A stretch of 64,000 bases of DNA from an uncultured Roseburia sp. (GCA_900756925.1 CAAELX010000053.1:1-64000), one strand, 5' to 3'; counted from the first letter of the stretch, positions 53,055 to 63,408 are shown. Notes: generated from the sequence alone by a model not told the origin. Numbers and translations are program-made.

Positions 53055-53522
53055 CAGGAGATTGAAGAGCAGAGAAGGAAGGAGAGCGCGAAGCAGGCCG
53101 ATCTGGATCTTGTCGCGAAAGCACTGCAGGAGAGCGGAACTTATGCAGGGGCGTTAGATCTTGACTACCGGGATTTTGCAAAGCTGTTCGAATATATGAA
53201 GAGCCTGGGCGACCGGTACCAGCACACCTGTTATCTGATCATGATCACGATGGAAGCTGCACCGGATCAGCACATGTACATGGAGGGAATGGAAGAAGCG
53301 TTGGAGTGCATGGGAAAAGCCGTCAGAAAGAACATACGGAAAGTCGACATCTGTACCCGATATAGTTCCATGCAGTATCTGGTGATTCTGATGGAGGCAG
53401 GGGAGCCAAACATTCCGGATATTATGGAGCGTATTTTCTCCCAGTATGGCAGATTGTATACGCGAAATGATTTTACGCCGCAATATGAATTCCGGCGTAT
53501 GATGGAGGACAACACGAAATGA
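53055..53522 (+). pseudogene. C-terminal extension of the GGDEF protein, cut off by an in-frame TAA
   Basis: Directly after TAA 53052-53054 the same frame stays open for 155 codons (QEIEEQRRKESAKQADLDLV, YQHTCYLIMITMEAAPDQH, RKVDICTRYSSMQYLVILM). This looks like a second, degenerate cyclase-like domain that I recall as a normal tail of related Lachnospiraceae GGDEF proteins. No good start codon lies near the front; ATG 53196 would make a 108-residue piece. Its stop overlaps the next gene by 4 bp (ATGA). So either a nonsense mutation, reinitiation or stop readthrough is at work. Confidence 0.6.
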
Positions 53523-54064
53523 AATATATGATCGCATCCGATATTCACGGATCAGCTTATTACTGTAAAAAAATGACAGAGGCATTCCACAGAGAAAAAG
53601 CAGACCGCCTGCTGCTTCTCGGAGATCTGCTTTACCATGGACCGCGGAATGATCTGCCGAGGGACTATGCACCAAAGGAAGTCATCGCAATGTTGAACGA
53701 ATTAAACCGACAGATTTTCTGTGTCCGCGGCAACTGTGAGGCGGAGGTAGACCAGATGGTGCTTTCATTCCCGGTTCTCGCAGACTACTGTGTGATCCCG
53801 GTGGAAAACAGGCTGATCTATGCCACTCACGGGCATCATCACAACACACAGACACCGCCGCCTTTGCAGCAGGGAGATATCCTGCTGCATGGACACACCC
53901 ATATCCCGGCATGGGAAAGCTTCGGGGAGGACAATCTCTATCTGAATCCAGGCTCGGTCTCCATCCCGAAGGAGCAGAGTGCGCACAGCTATATGATTTT
54001 GGAAGGGAATAGGGTGTGCTGGAAGAACCTGGATGGAGAAATGTATCATTCGTTGGAATGGTAG
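53519..54064 (+). CDS. YfcE-type metallophosphoesterase
   Basis: A 181-residue calcineurin-like phosphodiesterase. Metal ligands: MIASDIHGSAYYC (Asp, His), LLLLGDLLYHGPRND (Asp), CVRGNCEAEVDQM (Asn), YATHGHHHNTQ and LLHGHTHIPAWE (His). LNPGSVSIPKEQSAHSYMI is the YfcE-family end. YfcE enzymes cleave artificial phosphodiesters; the natural substrate is unknown. ATG overlaps the previous frame's stop, so it is likely the last gene of the GGDEF unit. Confidence 0.92.
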   Translation: MKYMIASDIHGSAYYCKKMTEAFHREKADRLLLLGDLLYHGPRNDLPRDYAPKEVIAMLNELNRQIFCVRGNCEAEVDQMVLSFPVLADYCVIPVENRLIYATHGHHHNTQTPPPLQQGDILLHGHTHIPAWESFGEDNLYLNPGSVSIPKEQSAHSYMILEGNRVCWKNLDGEMYHSLEW

Positions 54065-54066
54065 GG

Positions 54067-54915
54067 TTACTGTGCAAGAAACAGTACCCCGAGGGTTCCC
54101 GGTCCGCAATGGCTTGAGATAACGCCGCCGGCTCTGGTCTCTAAGATCTCATGGAAAATACCAAGTCCCTCAAGATAATTTCTTACGGCATCTACCGTTG
54201 CACGGTCACAGCCGGAATGCGTGATAAAGACACGATCAGGTCTGGCATTCTTCAAGTCTTCCTCCATATCTTTCACATAATTCATAATGACAGAACCGAT
54301 TTTGCCGCGATATTTCTTCGTGGCATCCATAGCACCATTTTCCACAACAATCTTCGGATGAAGCTTCAATACACCGCCTGCCATTGCAGCAACTGCATTG
54401 CACCGTCCACCACGGTACAGATAGGTGAGCGTATCTACCACAAAGCTTGCACGGACCTGAGGCTTCAAAATTTCCATACGGGCAACAATCTCCGCCGCTG
54501 CAGCACCATTCTGTGCCATAATAGCTGCCTCCACGACAAGCAGACCGATTCCGGTCGAAAGATTGGCGGAATCAATGACTGTGATGCGGTCAGAAGCTTC
54601 TAATTCCTCCGCAGCAAGTCGCATGACGTTGCCGGAGGTGGACATGCTGTTCGAGATCGAAAAGGCAATAACTTCGCGTCCGTCCTCCACATAAGGGCGG
54701 AATAGTTCGATGGTCTCTGCCAATGACGGGGCAGAAGTCTTCGGTGTGGTCCTGTGCTCGTTTGACCACGCATAGATCTGCTCCGGGGTAATCGTTCTGC
54801 CATCCTCGTATTCGTCTTCACCGAGAAGAATGTGAAGCGGCAGAATATCAATATCATATTTTGCAACCAACTCTGGGGAGAGGTCACATGTACTGTCTGA
54901 AATAATTTTTACCAT
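54067..54915 (-). CDS. DegV family fatty-acid-binding protein
   Basis: A 282-residue protein of the DegV/FakB family, which binds fatty acids and presents them to a kinase. KIISDSTCDLSPELVAKYDI and DILPLHILLGEDEYEDG open the N domain; TSAPSLAETIELFRPYVEDG follows; SISNSMSTSGNVMRLAAEEL and IDSANLSTGIGLLVVEAAIM carry the ligand-binding serines; the C-terminal SHCGPGTLGVLFLAQ is typical. ATG on the minus strand follows AAAGGAG. Convergent with the phosphoesterase gene and divergent from the GntR gene. Confidence 0.92.
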   Translation of the reverse strand: MVKIISDSTCDLSPELVAKYDIDILPLHILLGEDEYEDGRTITPEQIYAWSNEHRTTPKTSAPSLAETIELFRPYVEDGREVIAFSISNSMSTSGNVMRLAAEELEASDRITVIDSANLSTGIGLLVVEAAIMAQNGAAAAEIVARMEILKPQVRASFVVDTLTYLYRGGRCNAVAAMAGGVLKLHPKIVVENGAMDATKKYRGKIGSVIMNYVKDMEEDLKNARPDRVFITHSGCDRATVDAVRNYLEGLGIFHEILETRAGGVISSHCGPGTLGVLFLAQ

Positions 54916-54993
54916 GGTGGGCTCCTTTCCTATATAGGTACATTATATCTTCTTTTGGCTATTTTTGTACAGGAAATTTGAAAATATATAATA

Positions 54994-55040
54994 AACAGTA
55001 TATAACAGTTGACAACAGATGTGCACTGTTATATACTGTT
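54994..55040 (+). promoter_or_regulatory. GntR-operon promoter inside a long palindrome
   Basis: Perfect 16-bp arms (54994-55009 and 55025-55040) flank a 15-bp spacer. The promoter TTGACA (55009-55014), 17-bp spacer, TATACT (55032-55037) lies almost wholly within it. A regulator bound here would block RNA polymerase; autoregulation by the GntR protein encoded 22 bp downstream is the simple reading. Confidence 0.75.
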
Positions 55041-55061
55041 TGCTGTAAAGGAGAAATAAAT

Positions 55062-55436
55062 ATGCATATTATATTAAACCATTCCTCCATGATTCCGATC
55101 TACGAGCAGCTCATGGAGCAGATAAAATCAGAAATCATAGGGGAGGCGCTAAAAGAGGGCGAGGCACTTCCGTCTGTGAGGACGCTTGCAGGGGAGCTTC
55201 GGATCAGTGCACTGACCGTGAAGAAGGCTTACGACAGGTTAGAGGAAGAGGGATTCGTCACAACTGTCCACGGAAAGGGAACCTATGTGTCCGCTTCGGA
55301 CAGACAGCTTGCCACAGAGGCGCGCAGACGGGCAGTGGAGGAAGACTTCGATAAAGCAATCGACCGGGCTTTTGCGGTCGGCATGAAGAAAGAGGAAGTA
55401 GCAGAGCTGGTTTCGCTGCTCTTAGAAGAGAAGTAG
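55062..55436 (+). CDS. GntR family regulator (YtrA subfamily)
   Basis: A 124-residue repressor: an N-terminal winged helix (IPIYEQLMEQIKSEIIGEAL, LPSVRTLAGELRISALTVKK, AYDRLEEEGFVTTVHGKGTY) and a short C-terminal helical dimerisation part (DRAFAVGMKKEEVAELVSLL), as in YtrA. ATG 55062 follows AAAGGAGAAA; an in-frame ATG at 54978 lies within the operator region and is rejected. It leads an operon with an ABC ATPase and permease, the usual YtrA setting, often induced by cell-wall-active compounds. Confidence 0.9.
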   Translation: MHIILNHSSMIPIYEQLMEQIKSEIIGEALKEGEALPSVRTLAGELRISALTVKKAYDRLEEEGFVTTVHGKGTYVSASDRQLATEARRRAVEEDFDKAIDRAFAVGMKKEEVAELVSLLLEEK

Positions 55437-55469
55437 CGGCAGATCCGCTCGCAGAAAGGCAGACAATTT

Positions 55470-56318
55470 ATGATAATAATGAAGGATGTTCGAAAAAAAT
55501 ATGGTGACTTCGAATTTCAGATGTCACTGGAAATCCCGGATGGAAGGATCACCGGTCTTGTTGGGAAAAACGGTGCAGGAAAAAGCACCGCAATCAAACT
55601 GCTTCTTGGACTGGTGAAGCCGGATGCGGGTGAAATCAGGATTCTGGAAAGTGAGGGGAAGGAGCTGCCGGTTTCCATAAAGCAGGAAATCGGGGCATCG
55701 TTGGCGGAGTCAGGATTTTGTTCACAGTTTACGGTGGATGATGCAAAGCATATCCTTGCGAGAATGTATCCGGCATTTGACCGGGAATTCTTCGAGAGGC
55801 AGTGTAGAGAGCTGAAGCTTCCGGAAAAGAAGAAAATCAAAGAGTTTTCCACCGGTATGAAGGCAAAGCTCCGCGTGCTTACTGCAATTACACACAAGGC
55901 AAAGCTCTTAATCTTAGACGAGCCGACCGCAGGCCTGGATGTGGAGGCGAGAAATGAGATTCTCGATCTGTTGCGAAATTATGTGGCAGAGGACGAGAGC
56001 CGCACAATTTTAATCACGTCCCATATTGCAACCGATCTCGAATCACTGTGCGACGATATCTGCCTCATCCATGATGGGAAAATGATCCTGCACGAGGACA
56101 CGGATGTGATTTTAGAGCAGTACGGCATTATAAAGGTGAATGAGGAGCAGTACCGGATGCTTGACCCATGTGCTATTTTAAAGGTACAGAAGGAGAGCTA
56201 CGGTTATGCATGCTTCACGAATGACAGAAAGTTCTATCAGGAAAACTATCCGCAGATTGCTGTGGAACATGGCGGAATCGACGAGTTAATTCTTATGATG
56301 ACAGGGGGATATAGATAA
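55470..56318 (+). CDS. ABC transporter ATPase of the GntR operon
   Basis: A 282-residue ATP-binding subunit. Walker A GKNGAGKSTAIKLLLG, signature FSTGMKAKLRVLTAI (a degenerate form of LSGGQ), Walker B LLILDEPTAGLDVEAR and His switch ITSHIATDLESL. About 60 residues form a C-terminal domain. The non-canonical signature is common in this bacitracin/YtrB-like group. It ends 1 bp into its permease gene. Substrate unknown. Confidence 0.9.
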   Translation: MIIMKDVRKKYGDFEFQMSLEIPDGRITGLVGKNGAGKSTAIKLLLGLVKPDAGEIRILESEGKELPVSIKQEIGASLAESGFCSQFTVDDAKHILARMYPAFDREFFERQCRELKLPEKKKIKEFSTGMKAKLRVLTAITHKAKLLILDEPTAGLDVEARNEILDLLRNYVAEDESRTILITSHIATDLESLCDDICLIHDGKMILHEDTDVILEQYGIIKVNEEQYRMLDPCAILKVQKESYGYACFTNDRKFYQENYPQIAVEHGGIDELILMMTGGYR

Positions 56319-56962
56319 TGGCAGGTTTGATTGAAAAAGATATGAGGCTTTTGTGGTGTAATAAGCTTTCTGTGATCGCTTTTGTTGTGTTCGCAGTGAT
56401 ACTTGAGGTATCGGTAAAGGGAGCTATTTTGGGCTATCTGCCGTTTGTTATGTGCCTTCTGATGGTGAATACCATCGCCTATGACGAGATGGATAATGGT
56501 TATCAGTTTCTGCTGACCTTTCCGATAGACAGAAAGACGTATGTCCGGGAAAAATATGTGCTTACCCTTGGGATGGGGGTGCTTTCCTGGGGTGTTGCAA
56601 TGGTGATCTATTTTGTAATAAAAATGATACAGGGGGAGAGACTGGATATGAGTATGGAGCTTCCGGTTACGCTTAGTTTTCTGCCGGTGATCGCGTTATT
56701 TATCCTGTTTATGCTCCCATTGCAGATGAAGTTTGGCGTGGAAAAAACGAGGATTGTCGTGGCAGGAACCTGCGGAGCGGCAGGTGCGTGTATTCTCGGG
56801 TTTACAAAGTTTATCGGACCGGATACCATAAATGATTGGATGGAATCGTTAAATCAGATGAGTGGCTGGGTGCTCCTTGGGATTGTGGTGGCAGTAGTAG
56901 TGCTGCTGATCGCAGTTTCTTACCGCATCAGCATAGGAATTATGAAAAGAAAAGAGTTTTAG
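56318..56962 (+). CDS. ABC-2 type permease of the GntR operon
   Basis: A 214-residue membrane protein with six hydrophobic helices. NTIAYDEMDNGYQFLLTFPI followed by DRKTYVREKYVL is a motif of small ABC-2 permeases. ATG overlaps the ATPase stop (TAATG). Pairs with the ATPase to form an exporter under the GntR regulator. Confidence 0.88.
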   Translation: MAGLIEKDMRLLWCNKLSVIAFVVFAVILEVSVKGAILGYLPFVMCLLMVNTIAYDEMDNGYQFLLTFPIDRKTYVREKYVLTLGMGVLSWGVAMVIYFVIKMIQGERLDMSMELPVTLSFLPVIALFILFMLPLQMKFGVEKTRIVVAGTCGAAGACILGFTKFIGPDTINDWMESLNQMSGWVLLGIVVAVVVLLIAVSYRISIGIMKRKEF

Positions 56963-57007
56963 CTTGAAATGCCTGCAAAGTGCACATATTAAATGGAGAG
57001 AAAATCA

Positions 57008-57685
57008 ATGAACGAATTACAGACTGCATTATTTGAATTACAGGACTTAACATACCGCGATTTTCACAGCAGACTGATGCCTGGAATTGATAAGGACACC
57101 GTGATTGGAATCCGCACACCGGTACTTCGGAAGTTTGCAAAGGAATTTGCAAAGACAGCAGCGGCAGAGACATTTTTACAGGAGCTTCCGCATCAATATT
57201 ACGAGGAAAATAATCTGCACATGATGCTTCTCGCAGGAATGAAAGATTATGAAAAATGTGTGTGTGAAGTGGAGCGATTTCTTCCTTGTATCAATAACTG
57301 GGCAACCTGTGACAGCCCGGCACCGAAGTGCTTCGCAAAGCACAAAGAAGAACTGCTTCCGAAGATTAGGACATGGATGGCTTCTGACCATACGTATACG
57401 ATCCGTTATGGGATCGAAATGCTGATGAACCTTTATCTGGAGGAAGATTTCAAGCCGGAATATCCAAAGCTCGTAGCAGCAGTACAGTCTGAGGAATACT
57501 ACGTCAATATGATGATTGCATGGTATTTTGCGACCGCGTTGGCGAAGCAGTGGGATGCGGTGATCCCATACCTTGAGCGGCGGAAGCTGTCACCGTGGGT
57601 GCACCGGAAGACCATCCAGAAGGCGGTGGAAAGCTATAGAATCTCCAATGAGCAGAAAATATATCTGAAAAGTTTGAGAAATTAA
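57008..57685 (+). CDS. AlkD-like DNA alkylation repair protein
   Basis: A 225-residue HEAT-like-repeat DNA glycosylase of the AlkC/AlkD superfamily that removes N3- or N7-alkylpurines without base flipping. GIRTPVLRKFAKEFAK marks the DNA-contacting first repeats; FLPCINNWATCDSPAPKCFA has the conserved W and D residues; YVNMMIAWYFATALAKQWDA and LSPWVHRKTIQKAVESYRIS follow. ATG 57008 follows GGAGAG. Standalone gene between the ABC operon and a terminator. Confidence 0.88.
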   Translation: MNELQTALFELQDLTYRDFHSRLMPGIDKDTVIGIRTPVLRKFAKEFAKTAAAETFLQELPHQYYEENNLHMMLLAGMKDYEKCVCEVERFLPCINNWATCDSPAPKCFAKHKEELLPKIRTWMASDHTYTIRYGIEMLMNLYLEEDFKPEYPKLVAAVQSEEYYVNMMIAWYFATALAKQWDAVIPYLERRKLSPWVHRKTIQKAVESYRISNEQKIYLKSLRN

Positions 57686-57740
57686 TATAGATCTTGGTGC
57701 AGCGCCTGAATCTCCATGTTTGTAAGGCACATTGGAATAT

Positions 57741-57778
57741 AAAAAATCGCTCAGACCTTAGAGTCTGGGCGATTTTTT
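57741..57778. terminator. bidirectional terminator
   Basis: A stem of about 14 bp with one mismatch, flanked by A run (57741-57746) and T run (57773-57778). It can end both the AlkD gene and the minus-strand activase gene. Confidence 0.85.
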
Positions 57779-57781
57779 GTA

Positions 57782-60700
57782 TTACATATTTTTCTTCAGA
57801 TTCTTATTTGCTGTGGACAGCATCAGCTTAATACGGTTCAGCTGGTTTACCTCGCTGGCACCCGGATCGTAGTCGATCGCTACGATATTGGAATCCGGAT
57901 AGCGGTGACGCAGCTCTTTGATGACACCTTTTCCGACAACGTGGTTCGGCAGGCAGGCAAAAGGCTGCGTGCAGACGATGTTCGGGGTTCCTGAGTGGAT
58001 CAGTTCTAACATTTCGCCGGTTAAGAACCATCCTTCACCGGTCTGGTTCCCCTCAGATACAATGTCCCTTGCATATTTTGCAAGATCTTCGATGTGGGCA
58101 GGAGCGGTGAAGTGCTTACTCTTCTTAAATTCATCGACAGCAGCGCTGCGCAGCCATTCGAAGAACTTAATACCGAGACGTCCGATCCGTTTGGACTTCT
58201 GGCTGAATCCGAGGTTATCTGCTTTAAATCCTGTGTTATAGAAGCAGTAGAGCAGGAAGTCTGTCAGGTCCGGAACGACCGCTTCAGCGCCTTCAGACTC
58301 TAATAAGTCTACCAGATAGTTGTTGGCAGCCGGATGGAATTTTACCAAAATCTCACCGACAACGCCGACACGAGGCTTCTTCACATCCAGACGAGGCAGG
58401 TTGTCGAAGTCGCGGATAATCTCGCGGCACATCTTCTTATACTTTCTATGTGATAAGATCTTATCCTGTGTGATAAAGGCAATTACTTTTTTCTTCCATT
58501 TTTCATGGAGTTCGTTGGCAGAGCCAGGAACCGATTCATATGGTCTTGTTGCATACAGGCAGCGCAGGAAAATATCACCAAATTCCAGAGCATACAGTCC
58601 GTGCTGGATCAGCTTTGGAGTGAAGGTGAATCCAGGGTTGCCCTCTAAACCGCTCAAGTTGATAGAGATGACCGGAACGTTCGGATAGCCCGCTTTTTCC
58701 AGAGCACGGCGGATAAACCCGATATAGTTACTTGCACGGCATCCACCACCGGTCTGGGAGATTAAGATAGCAGTCTTATCCATGTCGTAATCCCCGGATT
58801 TCACAGCTGCCATCAGCTGGCCGACTACGATCAGAGACGGATAGCAGGCATCGTTATTGACGAACTTCAGTCCGACATCCACACATTCTCTTGCCGGGAT
58901 ATTCGGAACAACCAGGTTATAGCCAGCAGCGTTGAAAGCCGGCTCTAACAGCTCGAAATGGATCGGTGACATCTGCGGGCAGAGAATCGTGTAATTCTCA
59001 CGCATCTCTTTTGTAAATACCACACGCTCATAATTTGCCGGAACAACCGTCCTCTTTGTCTGTTTCTTCTCGCGGACGCGGATTGCAGCAATCAGGGAAC
59101 GGATACGGATTCTGGCAGCTCCTAAGTTGTTGACCTCATCGATCTTTAAGCAGGTATAAATCTTGCCTGATTTTGTCAGGATATCGTTGACCTGGTCGGT
59201 GGTGACAGCGTCAAGACCACATCCGAAGGAGTTGAGCTGGATCAGGTCTAAGTCGTCGCGTGTCTTGACGAAGTTCGCAGCGGCATACAGGCGGGAGTGG
59301 TACATCCACTGGTCCATAACGATCAGCGGGCGCTCTACCTGATGCAGGTGGGAGACAGAGTCTTCCGTCAGGACGGCAATGCCGTAGGAGGTGATCAGCT
59401 CCGGAATACCATGGTTGATCTCCGGGTCTACGTGGTATGGACGTCCGGCAAGAACGATACCGCGTCTGCCTGTTTCCTTCATATACTGTAAGACTTCCTC
59501 ACCTTTTTTCTGCATTTCCATGCGGACAACAGCGAGTTCTTTCCATCCGTCAGATACTGCTTCGCGGATCTCTGATTCCGGGATGGCAAAGTCGGATGCA
59601 CCGAATACCTTGATCAGCTGGGAGGATAAAGTCTCCTCACTGGTAAATGCCATAAACGGATTTAAGAACTTCACCTGACCGGAGGTGATCTCATCCACGT
59701 TATTCTTAATATTTTCCGCGTAAGAAGTGACGATTGGACAGTTATAATGATTGTTGGAATCCGGAAACTCATTTCTCTCGTATGGGATACAAGGATAGAA
59801 AATAAAGTCCACATTCTGATGGATCAGCCATGTCACATGTCCGTGTGCGAGCTTGGCAGGATAACATTCGGATTCAGACGGAATGGAATCAATGCCGAGC
59901 TCGTAAATCTTACGGGTGGAAGACGGAGAGAGTACTACGGAGAAACCTAACTTTTTGAAGAAGGTTGCCCAGAACGGGTAGTTCTCATACATATTCAATA
60001 CTCTTGGAATACCAACTGTACCGCGGATTGCCTCCTCTGCGGTCAATGGCTGGTAATCGAAGAGCCGTTTGTTCTTATATTCAAAAAGGTTCGGGATGTT
60101 CTCCTTATTCTTTTCTTTTCCGAGACCTCTCTCACAGCGGTTACCGGTGATATACTGGCGGTTACCGGAGAAGCGGTTGATGGTTAGGAGACAGTGGTTT
60201 GTACATCCCTGGCATCTTGCCAGTTTCGTATCGAAGGTCAGCGCGTTGATCTCCTCAATGGTGAGCATGGAAGTCTGATAGCCTTCCTCGTGTCGTTCCC
60301 TTGCGATCAAAGCAGCACCGAAAGCGCCCATGATACCGGCAATATCCGGGCGGATACACTGGACGCCGGCGATCTTTTCGAAGCTTCGTAATACGGCATC
60401 GTTGTAGAACGTACCGCCCTGTACGACGATATTCTGTCCGAGATCCTTTGCATCGGAAAGCTTGATAACCTTATATAATGCGTTCTTAATGACGGAGTAG
60501 GCAAGTCCGGCGGAGATATCGGCAACAGATGCGCCTTCTTTCTGTGCCTGCTTTACCTTGGAGTTCATAAATACGGTACAGCGGGTTCCAAGATCAATCG
60601 GATTCTTTGCAAAAAGTGCTTCCCTCGCGAAATCCTGTACAGAGAAATTCAGGGATTTTGCGAAAGTTTCAATGAAAGAACCACATCCGGAGGAACAGGC

Positions 60701-62035
60701 CTCATTCAACTGGACGCTGTCTACGGTCTGGTTCTTGATCTTAATGCACTTCATATCCTGACCACCGATGTCTAAGATACAGTCTACCTGCGGATCAAAG
60801 AAAGCAGCCGCGTAAAAATGGGCAACAGTCTCAACTTCGCCGTCATCTAACTGTAAAGCAGCTTTCTGCAATGCTTCACCGTATCCGGTGGAGCAGGAGT
60901 GCACAATGTGTGCTTTTTCCGGCAGCCTGGAATAAATATCCTTGATCGCGCGGATCGCAGTGGCAAGAGGACTTCCATTATTATTGCTGTAGAACGAATA
61001 TAATAAGGAACCGTCCTCACCGATCAGCGCTACCTTTGTCGTAGTGGAACCGGCATCAATACCGAGATAGCAGTTCCCCTCATAGGAAGAAAGCTCCGCG
61101 GTGCGGACGTGATGACCGTCATGGCGTGCACGGAATGCATCGTATTCCGCCTGATCCTTAAAAAGCGGGTCAAGTCTTGCTACTTCAAATTCCATATGGA
61201 TGTCAGACTGTAACTTTGTATGTAATTCGGCAAGTGTGGTTGTCTTGTCTTCCTTATAATTTAAGGCAGAACCGATTGCAGCGAACAGATGGGAGTTCTC
61301 CGGTGTGATGGCGTGTTCATCATCGAGATTCAACGTGCGGATGAAAGCAGCCTTTAACTCGGATAAAAAGTGGAGCGGACCACCTAAGAAAGCGACGTGT
61401 CCGCGGATTGGTTTTCCGCAGGCAAGACCACTGATCGTCTGGTTGACAACTGCCTGAAAAATAGAGGCGGAGAGATCTTCCCTCGTAGCGCCCTCGTTGA
61501 TCAGCGGCTGGATATCGGTCTTCGCAAATACACCGCATCTGGCAGCAATCGGATAAATAGCCTTATAATTCTTCGCATATTCGTTCAGTCCGGTAGCATC
61601 CGTCTGAATCAGGGAAGCCATCTGGTCGATGAAGGAACCTGTACCACCGGCGCAGATACCGTTCATACGCTGCTCAACATTGCCACCTTCAAAATAAATA
61701 ATCTTTGCATCCTCACCACCGAGCTCGATTGCAACGTCTGTCTGCGGTGCATAATGCTGCAAGGCGGTGGAGACGGAGATAACCTCCTGTACGAACGGTA
61801 CATCCAAATGCTTTGCAAGCGTCAGACCGCCGGAACCGGTGATCATCGGGGCAACTTTTCTGTCACCTAACAGTGCGAATGCCTTATCAATTAAACTGGA
61901 AAGTGTTTCACGGATATTGGCAAAATGTCTCTTATAATCAGAGAACAGCAGATTGTCATTTTCGTCCAATACAGCTATCTTTACAGTTGTAGAGCCAATA
62001 TCAATTCCAAGTTTATGAAGTGTATTGTTTTCCAT
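57782..62035 (-). CDS. giant BadF/BcrAD-type ATPase, 2-hydroxyacyl-CoA dehydratase activase family
   Basis: A 1,417-residue cytoplasmic protein. Two ASKHA ATPase domains are in tandem: [19 protein letters not shown] with [15 protein letters not shown] (about 5-270), and [19 protein letters not shown] with [15 protein letters not shown] (about 315-590). The GxCAxG/GxCGxG cysteines hold the 4Fe-4S cluster in single-domain activases. [15 protein letters not shown] starts a DUF2229 region (about 640-880), and the rest resembles dehydratase-subunit (HgdB-like) modules with [10 protein letters not shown] and [14 protein letters not shown] 62035 follows GGAGG on the minus strand. Likely ATP-driven radical-type electron donor plus partner in one chain; substrate unknown. 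Confidence 0.88.
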   Translation of the reverse strand: MENNTLHKLGIDIGSTTVKIAVLDENDNLLFSDYKRHFANIRETLSSLIDKAFALLGDRKVAPMITGSGGLTLAKHLDVPFVQEVISVSTALQHYAPQTDVAIELGGEDAKIIYFEGGNVEQRMNGICAGGTGSFIDQMASLIQTDATGLNEYAKNYKAIYPIAARCGVFAKTDIQPLINEGATREDLSASIFQAVVNQTISGLACGKPIRGHVAFLGGPLHFLSELKAAFIRTLNLDDEHAITPENSHLFAAIGSALNYKEDKTTTLAELHTKLQSDIHMEFEVARLDPLFKDQAEYDAFRARHDGHHVRTAELSSYEGNCYLGIDAGSTTTKVALIGEDGSLLYSFYSNNNGSPLATAIRAIKDIYSRLPEKAHIVHSCSTGYGEALQKAALQLDDGEVETVAHFYAAAFFDPQVDCILDIGGQDMKCIKIKNQTVDSVQLNEACSSGCGSFIETFAKSLNFSVQDFAREALFAKNPIDLGTRCTVFMNSKVKQAQKEGASVADISAGLAYSVIKNALYKVIKLSDAKDLGQNIVVQGGTFYNDAVLRSFEKIAGVQCIRPDIAGIMGAFGAALIARERHEEGYQTSMLTIEEINALTFDTKLARCQGCTNHCLLTINRFSGNRQYITGNRCERGLGKEKNKENIPNLFEYKNKRLFDYQPLTAEEAIRGTVGIPRVLNMYENYPFWATFFKKLGFSVVLSPSSTRKIYELGIDSIPSESECYPAKLAHGHVTWLIHQNVDFIFYPCIPYERNEFPDSNNHYNCPIVTSYAENIKNNVDEITSGQVKFLNPFMAFTSEETLSSQLIKVFGASDFAIPESEIREAVSDGWKELAVVRMEMQKKGEEVLQYMKETGRRGIVLAGRPYHVDPEINHGIPELITSYGIAVLTEDSVSHLHQVERPLIVMDQWMYHSRLYAAANFVKTRDDLDLIQLNSFGCGLDAVTTDQVNDILTKSGKIYTCLKIDEVNNLGAARIRIRSLIAAIRVREKKQTKRTVVPANYERVVFTKEMRENYTILCPQMSPIHFELLEPAFNAAGYNLVVPNIPARECVDVGLKFVNNDACYPSLIVVGQLMAAVKSGDYDMDKTAILISQTGGGCRASNYIGFIRRALEKAGYPNVPVISINLSGLEGNPGFTFTPKLIQHGLYALEFGDIFLRCLYATRPYESVPGSANELHEKWKKKVIAFITQDKILSHRKYKKMCREIIRDFDNLPRLDVKKPRVGVVGEILVKFHPAANNYLVDLLESEGAEAVVPDLTDFLLYCFYNTGFKADNLGFSQKSKRIGRLGIKFFEWLRSAAVDEFKKSKHFTAPAHIEDLAKYARDIVSEGNQTGEGWFLTGEMLELIHSGTPNIVCTQPFACLPNHVVGKGVIKELRHRYPDSNIVAIDYDPGASEVNQLNRIKLMLSTANKNLKKNM

Positions 62036-62254
62036 AAAATCCTCCATGTAAAATGTATCAAAGTGTCAGATATCCCGGAAAAAAAAGCAGGAATGATTCC
62101 CGTACTCTGAGAAATCCGAAAATAAATAGAGTTTCTACTTATTAAATGCCTGCTCAAAAATCAAGCAATGTACATTATACGACAGGAATTTACAAAAAAC
62201 AATGAGTAAATAATAATGTAAATCTAAACTTTTTGTGAAGTGGATTCGTGAACA

Positions 62255-62283
62255 TTGACAAAAAAAGACAGCACAGATATACT
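62255..62283 (+). promoter_or_regulatory. promoter of the rhomboid-like gene
   Basis: Perfect TTGACA (62255-62260), 17-bp spacer, TATACT (62278-62283), 95 bp before the ATG. The rest of the 62036-62377 gap is AT-rich and must also hold the divergent activase promoter; I see no other feature in it. Confidence 0.75.
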
Positions 62284-62377
62284 TAATTTTATTCATGACA
62301 AATAGAATATTTCCGGGTGAAAATCCCAAATCAGAAGCTTTACAGAAAAAAGAAAAAAGAAAAAAGGAGCAGCAACT

Positions 62378-63292
62378 ATGAACTGGCTTAATAAATTAGA
62401 ACGAAAATTAGGACGCTATGCGATTCCCAATCTGATTCTCTATCTGATCGGAGCATATTCCATCGGCTTTGTACTGAACATGGTGGCACCGAGCATTTTG
62501 AATTACTTGAACTTTCAGCCGTATTATATTCTTCACGGACAGATCTGGCGTCTTGTAACCTGGATCTTCATGCCGACTGACAGTAATATCCTCTTCCTGA
62601 TTATTATGATGATGTTATATTATCAGCTTGGCATGGCGTTAGAACGCACATGGGGAACTTTCCGTTTCAATGTTTATATCATCGGAGGAATCTTAGTGAC
62701 GGAACTTGGCAGTTTCCTTGTATACGGACTGATTTACGGGATCTTCGGAAGAGCGATGGCGTTAAGTGCCAGCGCGATCATGGGGCAGATGATCAGCACA
62801 AGCTACATCAACATGTCCATTTTCCTTGCGTTTGCAACACTTTATCCGGATATGCAGGTTATGCTGTATTTCATCATCCCAATCAAGATGAAGTGGATGG
62901 CAGCAGTCTATGTTGTCATGATGGTATTCAATGTGTGGGATATTTTCCAGAGTGTTCGCACTGTGACCCAGTCAACGGGTATTGCGCTCTGGTACGCAGG
63001 CATTATGCTCTTATGTGTGATCTTATCCCTGCTCAATTACCTCATTTTCTTCCTCTCCACGAGGAACCTAAATCGCTACACACCGCATGAAGTACACCGG
63101 CGCCAGCAGTTCAAAGCGCAGATGAGAGAGCCAAGACCTGGTTCTGGCATCACAAAGCACAAATGCGCAGTCTGCGGACGCACCGAGTTAGATGATCCGA
63201 ACCTTGAGTTCCGTTTCTGCTCGAAGTGCGAAGGCAACTACGAATACTGCCAGGATCACCTTTTTACGCATCAGCATATCAGACGGAGCTAA
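62378..63292 (+). CDS. rhomboid-like membrane protein with zinc-ribbon tail
   Basis: A 304-residue protein with about six to seven membrane helices and a cytoplasmic C-terminal tail. The layout (IWRLVTWIFMPT before helix 2, MALERTWGTFRFNVYIIGGI) resembles rhomboid or derlin-like folds. The catalytic GxSG and partner His of active rhomboid proteases are not seen (ALSASAIMGQMIS stands there), so it is probably inactive as a protease. The tail has CAVCGRTE, FCSKCEG and CQDHLFTHQH, a likely metal-binding ribbon. ATG after AAAAGGAGC. Function open. Confidence 0.75.
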   Translation: MNWLNKLERKLGRYAIPNLILYLIGAYSIGFVLNMVAPSILNYLNFQPYYILHGQIWRLVTWIFMPTDSNILFLIIMMMLYYQLGMALERTWGTFRFNVYIIGGILVTELGSFLVYGLIYGIFGRAMALSASAIMGQMISTSYINMSIFLAFATLYPDMQVMLYFIIPIKMKWMAAVYVVMMVFNVWDIFQSVRTVTQSTGIALWYAGIMLLCVILSLLNYLIFFLSTRNLNRYTPHEVHRRQQFKAQMREPRPGSGITKHKCAVCGRTELDDPNLEFRFCSKCEGNYEYCQDHLFTHQHIRRS

Positions 63293-63408
63293 TGCGGCTG
63301 CACACCCCGCTTTCAGCATCGGGGGTTACCGCTTTGCAGGGCGGCATCGGAAGGTTGTTGTACCAGGGCGGGATAGTGGCTTGCTTTACTATTATCATGG
63401 AGGTATCT

